From Cycas panzhihuaensis (taxonomy: Eukaryota; Cycadophyta), in assembly GCA_023213395.1 (NCBI GenBank), contig CM041465.1:12276001-12340000 (forward strand): DNA of 64,000 bases, written 5' to 3'. The notes beneath the pieces were generated by a model that was given only the letters and a program-made list of their open reading frames with translations, ran no database searches and had not been told where the DNA came from. The position numbers were made by a program, and so were the translations under genes. The stretch's first letter is position 1, and the number at the start of each line of letters is the position of its first letter. Of this stretch, positions 1 to 11,524 are shown one piece after another.

Positions 1-900
1 GGAGAAAGACGCTTCCATCCAGGTATGCCCTTGTCTTCCTTCTTAGTATTTCATTTTTAAGTCTTTTGCATAATTTTCTCTTTGCTTTTTCCTTTCTGTT
101 TTTGCATTTCAATTTGGGGGAAGGTAAGGAAGCCCTCCTACCCTCATCCGCCAATATCACCACATCATGCCATCTGCATTCAAGGATAGTAAGAGGAAGG
201 TGAAAGTGACAAAGGGAGAAACACTCCTCTGATCGCACGGCTCTCCAGGTATGCCACGTACTCTCTTTTTGCTACTCGCTCTCTTGCTTAAGTTTGTTTA
301 CCTATATGCATAATACATAAAAGGAAAAGAGGAAAAGAGAACTTGCATACGTCACTTGCACATACTTAATTTGCTCATCCATTCAGGAAAGTGCATTAAG
401 TAGAAGCCATCTTCATTTGTATTCTTATTTGTTGCATGTGCTTCCACCTAGGTTAGCATCCCTTGCATGTGACTTACGACCTTACAACTAGTTCCCTACT
501 TTCTTGCATTTGAAAATAAAGGAGAGTGAGGACATTGTACTAGTGAGTAAATAAGTGTGATTTCATTTGTGTTACCCTTTCTTTTCTTTTTAAGGATTCC
601 CCTTTGTCCTATGCGAGGAGCCATTCCCTCGCTTTACTTCACCTCCCTCCTTCATCCATCCAAGGGCATGAGGGCCTATCCCTTGAGGTTACTCAAGAAA
701 CTGAGGATACCCCTCATTTATTCTGCCATCCAAACTAAAGTTGAGTTGCCCAGAAGAGAGTTGTGTGCCATTTGCAGGTCCTGAACCTGTGTCTCGATAT
801 GTGGATGCCCTTTGCGGGTGATCTCCTCCACTTACTGAGTTGATCTTTGTTTTTGAGACCCTTTGTTGATTGACCAAACCGTAACCAAGCATGGTTACCA
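1..900 (+). repeat. 3' part of a plus-strand Tat-type LTR (element K)
   Basis: This is a partial LTR that enters from the left window edge. Read on the plus strand it follows the same order of landmarks as the reverse complement of the large LTRs at 33217-36029: a GGGAAGGTAAGGAAGCC block (about 114-133), a CTCCAGGTA block (about 243), an AAAAGGAAAAGAGG run (about 318) and a CCATCCAAGGG ... AGGATACCCCT block (about 655-713). Between these blocks similarity is low, so it is a related but different family in the opposite orientation. I place the LTR end at the CA at 900 because a primer-site-like sequence follows. The similarity was judged by eye. Confidence 0.55.
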
Positions 901-905
901 CCCCA

Positions 906-928
906 TAGGTGCGATTCTAGGTGTCGAG
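906..928 (+). other. Possible primer binding site of element K
   Basis: A GGTG...ATTCT.GG..TC pattern sits just past the end of the LTR remnant. It resembles, with mismatches, the primer site of element B (33196-33215, read on minus). This would make 1-900 a 5' LTR. I could not assign the tRNA. Nothing recognisable as K gag follows before 1057, so K appears cut off here. Confidence 0.3.
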
Positions 929-1056
929 TGGGAGCTTGAGGACATAGGTGACTTGATTGATCCTTTAAAGTACTTTATATCGATCATAGTAGTAAGGGAT
1001 AAGCTTGTGATTTTTATTCTTGTGGAGTGATTACTAGTTGTATAATTTAAGTCAAA

Positions 1057-1460
1057 GGGGCACCATATCATCTATTACAATCTTTTGATCAAAATAGTGG
1101 TAATTAGCTAGTTGTTTTATGTAATTTTTAGTTGAAGCTAAGTTTTATTTAAATATATGTAAAATGTAATCCATGTCTTATAATTTTTTTTTGAATAACC
1201 ATTGTTTAGAGATTAGTTATAAGGGTATTATGGGAAGGTAGGGGATAACTATATAGAACCATAAATGGGGACATGCTAATGGCAAAGTGGTGGGAGGAGT
1301 TATAATAGTACTCATCAAGAATAAACTAGTAGGACCATTTACTCTAGTGTTTTAAGGTGAAGAAACATATGTATGTTTCTATAGTTTTATTGAGAACCTT
1401 AGATTATTAATCAATTTGAGGATGATAGACTAAGCTCATGTTGAATGAGGTGCCTAAGGT
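1057..1460 (-). pseudogene. Ty3/gypsy integrase fragment (D1a)
   Basis: This degenerate fragment is homologous over its whole length to 40700-41110, which lies in the integrase region of element D2. Read on minus it resembles the integrase stretch from the conserved Glu region towards the C-terminal domain (an SPF..LYGYP-like segment), with several stops. It begins at the same point (CACCATATCATC, against CACCACATCATC at about 40695) as the D2 fragment and ends where an LTR-like block starts at about 1461. It has no coding capacity. Confidence 0.5.
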
Positions 1461-1831
1461 ATGAATAATGTCTTTATAGATTCACATACATATAGAGAAA
1501 TAATAATAGAAAATGTAGAGCAAGTACAATGCCTTTATTGATATTTAAAACTAAATACATAGATGGAGTATCAAAGTACAATTCTCTTAAGGAAATATAA
1601 TTATACAACACCCTTGTTCTACAATCTACAACCCTTAAATAGATTAAAAAGGGTCTTTTCTATGTAATCATATTGATAGGTCAAAGAACCTTTCATTTCA
1701 TTGGTGGACATAACATGGATATAACATGCCATACATAAAATTTAATAACTAACAGTTAACCACTTAGTACCTTAGTTATATGTGCTAGTACTACACTTCT
1801 ATTGATAGCATATGGTTGTGTAATAGGTCCC
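1461..1831 (-). repeat. LTR-like block of gypsy element D1b
   Basis: This block is homologous to 40290-40690, with shared landmarks such as CAATGCCTTTATTGATATT, ACAACACCCTT and CTTTCATTTCATTG. It is followed on the right by CCCCTCC, which on minus reads as a short purine tract (GGAGGGG) and could be the polypurine tract next to a 3' LTR. Integrase debris of the same orientation lies to the right. Boundaries are approximate and no partner LTR was found. Confidence 0.45.
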
Positions 1832-1949
1832 CTCCTATAAGATATTGGATACTCAAAGAGAAGGAGATGTAGATACTACTTGACGAAATCTAATTTCCAT
1901 GTTACCTCATTAGGTTTACAACTAACTTGCTATACCAAATACTCAAAGC

Positions 1950-3300
1950 TTATCTAGCTTCGAAGTTGGCATTATCTATTGGTGAAGATATATTATGGAG
2001 GAATGGTGAGAATCTATTCTTCATCTAGGATTGGCAGGACTATTTGGAGAGTTGTTTCTTTTCCAAGATATTTATTGAGATGTGAAACATGGAAGATATT
2101 ATAAATCTTGGTATTAGGTGGGAGTTTTAATACATAGACTACTTCACCAATACATTGGAGAACCTTTTAAGGGCTATATAATCAAGGTCTAAGCTTATGG
2201 TTCTTATGATATTTGAGAGATTGTTTCTTATATGGTTGAAGGTAAATGAATACAAGATCACCAATGGCAAAGGAGCAACCTAAATAGTGATGGTATGCTA
2301 ATTGCTTAATTTGATTCTAAGCTATAACTAAATTTTACTTGGGGGTGTTTGAAATTTGGTCTATATATTGTAACTTTTCTTGTACTATATAGGTGTAAAG
2401 GTTGTTATCTAATGCATAGTGGGCTAATGGAGGGTAATCATAAAGGGCCATGAATGGTGACATCCTTATGGCTGAGTGGTAACATAAGTTATACTAATAT
2501 TCTATAAGGACTACCCATGATGACCATCTTATCAAGTGGTTGGATGTAAAACAATGTAAATAAGTCTCTAATATTTTATTGAGAACTTCTAATTGGCCAT
2601 TCATTTATGGGTGATAACCAAAACTCATATTAAATGGCATTCCTGATACTCAAAAGAGTTTAAAAGGAACTAGTGAACTTAAGAACTTTGTCATAAATAA
2701 TAGTTAATGGAAACCCATATAAGAGGAATATTATTTGGAGGTAAAAATCTATGATATAATGTGCTTTATATGAAGTATAAACTGATAAAAAGTATATATT
2801 TTGTTAAGCAATCAATAACTACTAATATGGAGTCATATCTAGTAGATAGTGATAGACCTATAATGAAGTCAATTATAATATCTTTCTACTTTCTTTATGG
2901 AATGTAAAGTGGTTATAAGAGACCAAGTTGAGCCTTAGTGTTAGCTTTATTGCACTAACATGTGTCACATTGTAACATGAATGCAAGAATGGATGATTTT
3001 ATATGTAGTTATAAGAAGTCAAAATAAATTTATTAATACATTTTATCAAATTCCAAATGGCCTCTCAAAGGAGTAGAGTGGTATTCAAATATGATTTGAA
3101 GGATAAAGTTTGATGTTAGGTATATAAATATGTGGTTTTGATATAAAAGAAGGTCCTTTAGTATGGACCAAATTTTTTTATTATGAATTTTGACAACCCA
3201 TTTTGCATAATATAAGTGGGAATAGTTGTCTAAGGCTAGTTCATGTATCCATGTTGGATGAGGTATGGAATGGCATATATTTCCCATAATCTAGGAATGA
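1950..3300 (-). pseudogene. Degenerate Ty3/gypsy integrase (D1b)
   Basis: The minus-strand translation in broken frames shows three parts of a gypsy integrase in the correct order. The H2C2 zinc-binding region is at 3033-3287 (EYHSTPLRGH). The core follows at about 2540-2960 and includes YHP.MNGQLEVLNK around the conserved Glu. The C-terminal domain lies at about 1950-2300 (GDLVFIYLQPYKKQS-like). That last motif is typical of chromoviruses of the Del/Tekay type, which is family knowledge rather than proof. Stops and frameshifts are frequent, so it is not functional. Its RT half may be the separate block at 36383-37130. Confidence 0.6.
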
Positions 3301-4184
3301 CATAAATATCACAATAGTTGGTAAGTGAAGGTATGTACTCATACCATACTTAGCATAGCTTAAATTAGCTTTTTATGATCATGTGCCTTATTTTACGTAT
3401 TGATTTGTTGGATGAGTTAATCATACCTTTTTTTGATGATGAGTTCAACCATAGTAAATGGATATATCACTATCTCTTTAAGTTTAATGAGTTGAGAAAG
3501 GCCACCTAGTGCCTTTGTAAGATACTCCTATCCTTTTATTACTCTACTTGTATCCTTCTTCATCTTGCTTTGCTTTATTGCCTTTATTTATATCTACTTT
3601 GACTATTCTTCCTCTAATTTCTTCTCTTCCCATTGTCTTTCTTAATTGTCATACCTTCTTTCTTGTAATTCCATGATGATTTATATGATTCTTGCTTGAT
3701 TTTTACACAAGAAAGCCAAATTTACTAGTAATGTATGGTACTAGAAGGATCCTTTGTGGTACTACACCAAAATTTATAGTATAATTTTTTGCACTTGCAA
3801 AATTTTCAAGAGCCATATTAGGTCATGCATTTATGCCATCTAAATATAGGCCTAATTTATTACCCTTCAAATGTTGTAGATGGCCCATTGGTTTTATTGA
3901 ATCCATGGGCCATGCCACATTTATCTCCTTAATTTTGGGCTAAGTCCATGGGAAATTACCCATGGTTTCTCCCATTATATGGGCTAAGCCCCTCACCCTC
4001 TTCTATGTAAACCTCTTATTTTTCAATGGAAGGAAGGGGTCAATAAATTCTTTGTTAAGCTACTCTTATGCTATTGTATTCCTATAAAAAGTGTTGATTT
4101 CTTACTAATTTCTATCTTGGCTTCCACCTTGGACTTCAAGGTTTTTTGTTGCTTATGCTAGAGTATTCATTGTCTAGAGTAAAA
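3300..4184. other. AT-rich stretch without a recognisable gene
   Basis: No open frame of note. At about 3870-4060 a less AT-rich segment repeats GGGC(T/C)A words and ends in CAATAAATTC after AATGGAAGGAAGGGG. This looks like the polyadenylation end of a plus-strand LTR or transcript, but I have no second copy to define boundaries. Confidence 0.3.
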
Positions 4185-4561
4185 TGATAAAGAGTATGGG
4201 CAAGCAAAACATTCTCTAATACCATTTGTAGAAATTAAATACCCATATATAGGTCTAAGATCTAACAAGACTATCAAATTAAATACATGTAAGTAAATAA
4301 TAAATGAAAGAATATGTATAAACACATAACATAAGTACTTGTAGAAAATGATCATATTTAATTGTGTTATGCCAAACCAATACATATATATAGTACATAT
4401 CACCACACAGTTGTCTAATCATATTTTAGGAGTCACTTAGTCAACTAATAACTAATTACAATGAAGAAGTATGCATACTATAATTGTCTAGTGCATATTA
4501 AAGGGATAACTACATTGATGTACATTAATCAAATATTCACATGGATTAACATTACCCAACA
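4185..4561 (-). repeat. 3' LTR of element E
   Basis: 377 bp, aligned end to end with 6685-7111; on minus it starts TGTTGGGTAATG. Short open frames in it match those in the other LTR only because the repeats are homologous, not because they encode protein. It carries a short TATATATA tract where the right copy has an expanded CA repeat. Confidence 0.75.
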
Positions 4562-6684
4562 TTCCCCTCATAATACTAAACCATGCTATATAACTACTTT
4601 AAACCTTAATATCTAGTCCATATAAAAGGCAAACATCTATTGGAGCATATGGGTAACTAGTTGTTAGACTTACAAGTCCTCTAAAATGACCTTCTTGTAC
4701 ATGGTTCACTAATATTTACCTACCAAGCAACCTTCACTTCCTCCCATTTTTACTATTTCTAGATCTCCTAGCTAAGGATGCACCTTTAGGAGATAAATTA
4801 AGTTGAAAACCCTTAGACCCATTTAGTACACTATGGAATAAACATAAAAAATTTATTATCCAAGTAGAAACATATGGAAAAACATACATTTTTTTAATCT
4901 AGGCTCCATTTTAACACCCTATTAACTCAATGTCTAACTTCACATTATTAAACCACCTTAAAAAATCTTCAAAGCATATCATGCAATTGCTCATTGAAAA
5001 GTATCATGAGTCAACTTTTTAATGCAACTAATGACACTCAATTTTGATGTCATATGAAGGAGATATAATTATTTTATTAAGTATAGGTCTATAACAAATG
5101 AAAAAATATAAAAAATAAGGATGTAGCCCTTTCAATTTGGCTCCCAACTAGGTATACAACCTCCTCCAAGGGCTTAAAAAGTTTTAAAATATATTATAAA
5201 TGCTTTAATACATCCATTTAAAGTTTATAAAAAAATAAAAAATTTTAATGCAATTTTATCATATGATGTAGATGCAGAACTATAGAGCTTTTATATATGC
5301 CCAATCCACTTATTTTTATTATGTTTTGATTTAAAAGATACCAAATAACCATTTCTCAATGTTATGGATCTATTGGTGATGTTTCATTTCTAAAATACTT
5401 TCTTGCATTAGAGAAAATAATGTTTTAAAATTCTCAAACCCTCACAAAATCATCCAAACACTATCAGCTCTACCCAATAGATAGTTCTTCAATTATTTAT
5501 TAATTTAGAAGATGTATATTGAGGTTTTCTAATATTATGGACCTATTAAAAGTCATAAAATCTGAAAGTATTCACTGATTAGTGAGTTCTCATCAAAGAT
5601 AGGTGCTTAGCTTGCCTAAAATATACCCAACACTATAATAGAGCTACCTAACCATTGTTGGAGCTAAACAATAGCCAGACATAGCTTAAAATCACATTAA
5701 CATGCTGCCAAAATAATGATGTATTCCCTACAAAAGCTATAAAGATAGAATATGAGTAAAAAATATGGAAAAAATGGCCTAAATGACCATTAAAACTATA
5801 CAAAAACTTATTTCTCCTTTATAGATTATTGTGGCTTTCAAAGCAATCTATAATTTCTACTATGACTTCAGATCTCCTCCTTTAATCTAGTACAACTTAC
5901 AAATGGAGAGACCCTTCACTCAATGCTTCAATTTCTTTATCAAATGACAACTTTCAACCTTTAACTTATTGTTGTGTCACTAAATAAGAACCCAAATGAA
6001 CCTACTTTCTATTATACTCACAATATAACCTATAGTTTTCTTCATAAATTGCATGCTCTCTCAAATTAGCAAGCTTTGCATCAAGCCCTAAACTCACTAG
6101 TTTTCTTTAACAAGAGCCAACAAACCATCTACTACTCTCTACATATCATAAAACCCTCATTAATCATGATACCACTTCAGATAAGAGGGTAAAACTATGG
6201 CCTTCCTACCATAACATTTGATTCATAGGGTGGTCATGCCTATATTTAAAGCCCTACTTTTGGACTCACATGCAACACCTACATGTATACTAGTAAACCA
6301 TACAAATAACTAGTATAATAATAAATTAAACATGTAGTAAACTTTTGTGACATTCAAGATAACTACAACACCTATGCTCTTAGCTAGATTAACATCATAT
6401 AGGCACCAACATGCTCTAGTCTTATGAAACTAATATGATCTAGGTGTCTTGCATAACTATACTTTAAAACCATCCATAACCTATAATAGAGCTTCACCTT
6501 CTAAATAAATAGGCTATCTCCCTTATTAGTTGCAACCAAGCATACTAAAGAAATAAGTTCTATATAAGCCCTTTATAGGTGGACACACTCATAGTCTTAT
6601 AGCCTAACCTAGGGTCAAAACCAACTTGAGCCTATAACTTTGATAAGCTCACTACATAACTAAAATCCTAGCTCTGATACTACT

Positions 6685-6898
6685 TATCATAGAACATGGA
6701 CAAGTAAAACATTCTCTAATACCACTTATAAAAACTAAATTCTCATACATAGGTTTAAGATCTAACAAGACTATGAAATTAAAGATATACAAGTGAATAA
6801 TAAATAGAAGAATATGTATAAATATGTAACACAAGCACTTGTAAGAAATGATCACTGCAAATTATAGTATACCAGATTAATACACACACACACACATA

Positions 6899-6943
<45 letters not shown>

Positions 6944-7111
6944 TACATATCCCCACCTAGTTATATAATCATATTTTAGAAGCCACTTAGTCAACCAATG
7001 ACTAAATATAATAAAGAAGTGTGTACACTATGAACCCTTAGTGCATATTAAAGGGATAACTACATTGATTTACATCAAATAAATATTCATATAGGTTAAC
7101 ATTACCCAATA
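6685..7111 (-). repeat. 5' LTR of element E
   Basis: 427 bp, 50 bp longer than the left LTR. The extra length is accounted for by the (CA)n tract at 6881-6940. The terminal dinucleotides have drifted (TATTGG where the left copy has TGTTGG, read on minus). Confidence 0.75.
6881..6940. repeat. (CA)n microsatellite inside an LTR
   Basis: 60 bp of CA/TG dinucleotide, interrupted twice by TA. It occurs only in the right LTR of element E, so it expanded after insertion. Confidence 0.95.
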
Positions 7112-9537
7112 TGAAACTACCATAGGAATCCACTTCACCATTCAAAATGGGGTAATCCTCCCACCACTTTAATTGTCTCTTGGACTTGAGGTTTGATTCA
7201 ACTTTTTACAAAAGGTTTGTGAAGTATTACTTTGCATCTTTTTATTCTTTTTTATTATTTTAGATTTCTTGAGTTTATTTTTCTTATTTTACTCTTTCCT
7301 ATGTGGATAGTATCTTATAGATGAAGAGTGGTTGAATACCATTCATTAGGTCTCTAAAATAAGGGATCAAACAATCATTTTTGAGCCCCCCTTGCCCTAT
7401 ATTCAATTAGTCATTCAACTACTTAACTTACTTAATTTGATATATCAATTTTTATTTCCTCTATTTAGTAATATTAATGCATGCTACTAATGATTCATAG
7501 GTGGAGAAGCTCATTATCTTCTTATAGGTTCTTGTGGAGTGAGTTGGATTCTATTTTTTCCCCTCCCTTTCATTCACTTTCCCACAAAGTCATAGTGCCT
7601 CTTGTGCATCTAACATGCTACTAGAATTTTACCATAAGTAATAATTATGAGGTAAGCATCCAATCCCTTTTTGTAAACTTTTTCTAAAATTTAAATATAG
7701 TTTCTTTTTTTTTGTTATAACTTAATTTGGAAAGTAGAAGCGTCATTGAATTTTTACTAGAAATTTAGTTTTCATAATAACATACTAAGTTAACTTCCCT
7801 ATGGGTTTCTTGGCAATTTTGTAGATTAAAAATTACTAAAATAAAAATACAACATTATTGGTATAAGTAATTTTCCTGGTATTTCCTATCAAACCCCTCC
7901 TTAATAGTCTTTTTTGCTTAAAAAATAAAATTGAAAAAGAAAAGTATCTTTTAATTTTGTTCATTAGTTTTATTTTAAAAAATAAATAGTAAGAAAATGT
8001 TGGTTTGTCTACTTAATTGAGTATTCTTTCTTCATATCCTTTTACCCTTGCCCTTTAGGATCTTTTTCACTTTATAAAGGGAAAGGAAAAACAAGAAAAG
8101 GATAGAAAGAGCTATTTTTTTGTTGTTATATTTTGCATTGTATTTTACACTTTATTTTAATGATGTGTACTTATTTTATGAAGGCCAAACAAAGGAGATG
8201 ATTGCACCTATTGTGAGTCCCTAAATCCATAAGGCTATCTCTATTTTATTTATCTAAGATTACGTGTTAGTTTCATACAAATATAAGTGCATACTAAGTA
8301 TATTAGGAGTCTATTTATTTGCTCCTTTAGCCTTTATAAGGTAGGGTCCTTCTTTCCACCAAAGAGATAGGATAATTTTCTTTCTATCTAGGTGTCATTG
8401 CCAAGTGAGGGAGGTTATCTTGTGCCTTTCAATGTCAATTCTTTGATCCATATTATGAATAGTTAGTTGAAGGGTGCCTATCCTTGCCACATGCTAATTT
8501 GTAGGGCATGGAAAATTAAGTGAACTTCATCTCTCCTATTAGGAATAGTGACCTCTTTCTTTATTCATCTACTTAGAGCCTGAGGTTCATTAGAATTAAA
8601 TGTAGGAACTGTCAAGCCACTCTTACATTCATGTGAGAGTTATCACCCGTATTAATAAGTCCCCACTAACTTATCTATGAGTGAATCTATTATATGGTCT
8701 TAATTCCTTTAAACCTTTAGCTCTAGGTAGTCATTTCCTTTCCTCATAGATCAAATATATTATTTTATCACATCATTAGTAGTGGGTGGCTATTAGTAGT
8801 GTTCATAAGCAACACCCGATCATAAGTAATAGGAAGATATACATCACGTAGGTAATCTTTAAACATCACAGGTGAATGACTTATCTTGCAACATGCACTC
8901 ATAAAGGATATAATATACAGCTGCAAGTAGGCGTAATATTTTCCATCATTAGCTAGTAGGCAGTGAGTAATATTTTAGACATGCAATGTTTATATGAATA
9001 CATGGGTTTCATATACTCTCAAACGATTCAAACTATTGACAAAGTATTTGGGCAATAGATATATACCATAACTGTTAATTATTAATAATATGCAAAGAGG
9101 CCATAATAAAGTAACATGCCTCAACATATAATATTCAAATGGGTAATAAATATACTAAGCATACCTTATGATATTGATTATAATATTGATTTCATGGCAT
9201 GCAAGGGCTATTAGGGTTTTTACACTCTCCCATCAGTAACAGAGGGCTGACAATTGACTCTAGGGTATTCAAACTCACTGGCAACATCAAACGAGGATCT
9301 GGCACCTTTAGCAGGTTCAAATAACTTTCACATGGCTAACAACAAAGTTAAAACTCATCCACACACCTCCATATGGATCACAGTACCTACAAAAAATAAT
9401 AGAAGACACCTACAGATCCACCAATGATCATCTACACTCTGTGGCTATTCTTTAAGGTTATTAGGCATGCCAATCTCCTAAGGGAAAGCTAGCATGACCT
9501 AGCACCATCGATTGGACCTCTAATAATGCTCATCTAC
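7112..9537. other. AT-rich sequence, no gene seen
   Basis: I see no domain, tRNA or paired repeat. 8340-8700 has pyrimidine-rich and (T/A)GGGTCC words reminiscent of a Tat-type LTR but no alignable landmarks. From about 9220 the base composition becomes less AT-rich. The last part, up to 9537, should be internal sequence of copia element F, because the 36030-36058 side of the B insertion is F's primer-site region. F's other LTR was not found here. Confidence 0.4.
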
Positions 9538-9542
9538 CTATG
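9538..9542. repeat. Target site duplication of element B, left copy
   Basis: CTATG, identical to 36030-36034 on the other side of element B. Confidence 0.85.
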
Positions 9543-10208
9543 TGGAGCTGCATCTACAAGATGGTCACTATGCTCAATAGGAATTAAGGTGGTCAATACC
9601 TAAAGTTGGGGGTGAATGGAGACCCATAAGCAAAGGGAACACCACACAGGGTGTCCATGCACCAGAGCGCAAGTTTGGGACCCACAAATGGCGCAAAACT
9701 ACCTCAGAGTAACTTTCAAATTTGAGAGGGAAGACACACGTAGGGGTATCCTGGATGGTCTTAAAGAGGAAGGTCCTCCCACCCTTAGATGGCTAGAAGG
9801 GAAAAGGAGGAAACTCTAATGGACAGGTTCCTATAATGAAGGAACACAAGATGAAAGGGTATAGGCGAGGAGCCTAGAACAAACATAGGTAGGCTTCCCT
9901 AGGTTACTTAGTCTAAGCAAATCTAACTAAGGGAAGGAGTAAAGAAAAGGGGCTAAATGCTACTCTCTCTTTCTCTCTCTCTTTCATTCAACAACCAAAG
10001 GGCAAGAGAAAAAGAAGAACAAGCATCTTGTATGCATTCAAACAAGCAAACTAATTGAAGTGCATCTATAGGTGCTTTCAGGCTAGATAAGAGAAGGGGG
10101 GAGGAATGTAGTTCCTTCTATGCCCTTTTCCTATGAAGAACAAGCATACAACACACTTATGTAAAATAGATGCAAGTAGCTAATTTATTTCCCTTTTCAC
10201 TTTTATAT

Positions 10209-10213
10209 GGTCT
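10209..10213. repeat. Target site duplication of element A, left copy
   Basis: GGTCT; the right copy at 16791-16795 is GGTTT (4/5). The empty site in the other LTR of B reads GGTCT, so the right copy carries the change. Confidence 0.8.
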
Positions 10214-11280
10214 TGATCCCAAAATAGAGCTAATTGGTGAAGAAGTTAATTATCAACCTTTTCTCCTTGAGATCTTGGGAGTTAGTGTAGAAATCCTAAT
10301 AACATCAAAATAAAAATGAGCCCACAAAAGGAAATTCTACACCAAATCATTTATTCTTGACATTGCTCCAAAAGTATGAGGAGTATTACTTTTATTAAAC
10401 TATGAAAATCTCCATTTAATAGTGGAGAAATTAACTAGCAAAAGAATGGTTAAATTACAAGGAATAAATGATATAATTATACCATAAGGGGGACTCCAAC
10501 CCTCCAAAATGTTTCTCCAAGGATGCTTCCCAAGTCAAGTGACTTTCACCTCCAAGAACTACCTCTCGAACCTATAATAGGGATCAATTTATAGAAAGAA
10601 ACCAAAATTACATGTTTAACAAGTGGCAATCATGTAAGTATAACCACTAACCACCAGAATGCATGTTGTCCAAGTGGCCTTCATGTAATTCTTATAAGTT
10701 GTGGCTTGTAACTAACCTTAACGGATTCCAATTTGCCTTATATTTGGTAAATATATAATAAAACATGTTCCCTCATCTTCCTCAAAATTTTAGAACATTT
10801 GGATCTCATTTGCCCATATTTTTATTCATTTAATTATAATATATATTTGCTATTTTTCTGCTGGCTGTGGGATTAATTTTATGCAAAACAATGCTTGAGC
10901 TTACAGCTTGTAAATAACCTTAAAGAACTCCAATTTAGATAAAACTTAGTAAACATATAGAAAGGCATGTTCCCTTTGCTTCCTCAAAAATTTAGCTCAT
11001 TTGGATGTCATTGGCCTATATTTTTTATTCATTTAATAATAATATGTATTTACTATTTTTCTACTAGCTGTGAGATTAATTTTATGCAAAACAAGGCTTG
11101 AACTCTAAACAAATGATATTTTATGAACCTCACCTTTTGTACACATGTAGTGGGTTGTGTCTTCTTCCTTTACACAAAATTTTATATAATTTTGATACCA
11201 TTTGGCCATATCCCTTTCAATTATGCAAATGCCTAGCATTTTCTGCATCCTGTAAACATATGGTAGATCCTTTTGGATCA
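10214..11280 (-). repeat. 3' LTR of element A
   Basis: 1067 bp, starting TGATCCC and ending GATCA on plus. It aligns with 15926-16790 throughout except for an extra 202 bp, which is a tandem duplication within this copy. Confidence 0.92.
10704..11107. repeat. 202-bp tandem duplication inside the 3' LTR of A
   Basis: Copies at about 10704-10905 and 10906-11107, offset by exactly 202 bp (GCTTGTAA at 10704 and 10906). Both contain the CATGTTCCCT, TTTAG..CATTTGGAT and ATTAATTTTATGCAAAACAA landmarks. The 5' LTR (15926-16790) has one copy, which explains the 1067 against 865 bp length difference exactly. Confidence 0.9.
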
Positions 11281-11297
11281 TGGCTCCCCTTCCTTGG
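11281..11297 (-). other. Polypurine tract of element A
   Basis: On minus, AAGGAAGGGGAGCCA lies directly against the first base of the 3' LTR, the expected plus-strand priming site. Confidence 0.75.
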
Positions 11298-11524
11298 AAA
11301 ATAGCCAACTCCTGTTTGGCTTAGAATTAGAGATGGAGGAAGTGTTTTTCTCCTTGTTGCCTACTAAACCACTTGGCCTTACTAAGCAATTGTCCTACTA
11401 CTCCAATCCTGAAAGATTCATGTGTCTTATGTCTTGTTTTGGTAGATTTTCTCTCCAAGATACAATCTTCCTTGAGAGGCTCCTCACTTTCCAAATACAA
11501 GTCATCAACTGAAGGTAAAGTGAA

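Larger units (their letters stand above)
4185..7111 (-). mobile_element. Small non-coding LTR retrotransposon (element E)
   Basis: Two direct repeats, 4185-4561 and 6685-7111, flank 2.1 kb of AT-rich sequence. Just inside the right repeat is GCTCTGATACTA (6671-6682), which on minus is TAGTATCAGAGC, one mismatch from the initiator-Met primer site. Just inside the left repeat is a polypurine tract on minus (4562-4571, TGAGGGGAAT). This fixes the orientation: 5' LTR on the right, 3' LTR on the left. Flanks TAAAA (4180-4184) and TGAAA (7112-7116) form a 4/5 target duplication. The internal 4562-6684 has no gag or pol similarity and no long open frame, so the element looks non-autonomous (LARD-like by structure). 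Confidence 0.75.

Noticed and set aside
3870-4060. 3' end of a host gene with an AATAAA signal
   Set aside because: No coding exon upstream on plus and no splice-like structure; more likely LTR debris.
4167-4406. Minus frame of 79 codons and its homologue at 6652-6855
   Set aside because: Both are LTR sequence of element E; their similarity comes from the repeat.
6881-6940. Possible CRISPR-like or tandem array
   Set aside because: Simple CA dinucleotide repeat; no spacers.
9616-9819. Plus frame of 67 codons
   Set aside because: Lies inside the B 3' LTR; chance frame in a GC-richer repeat.
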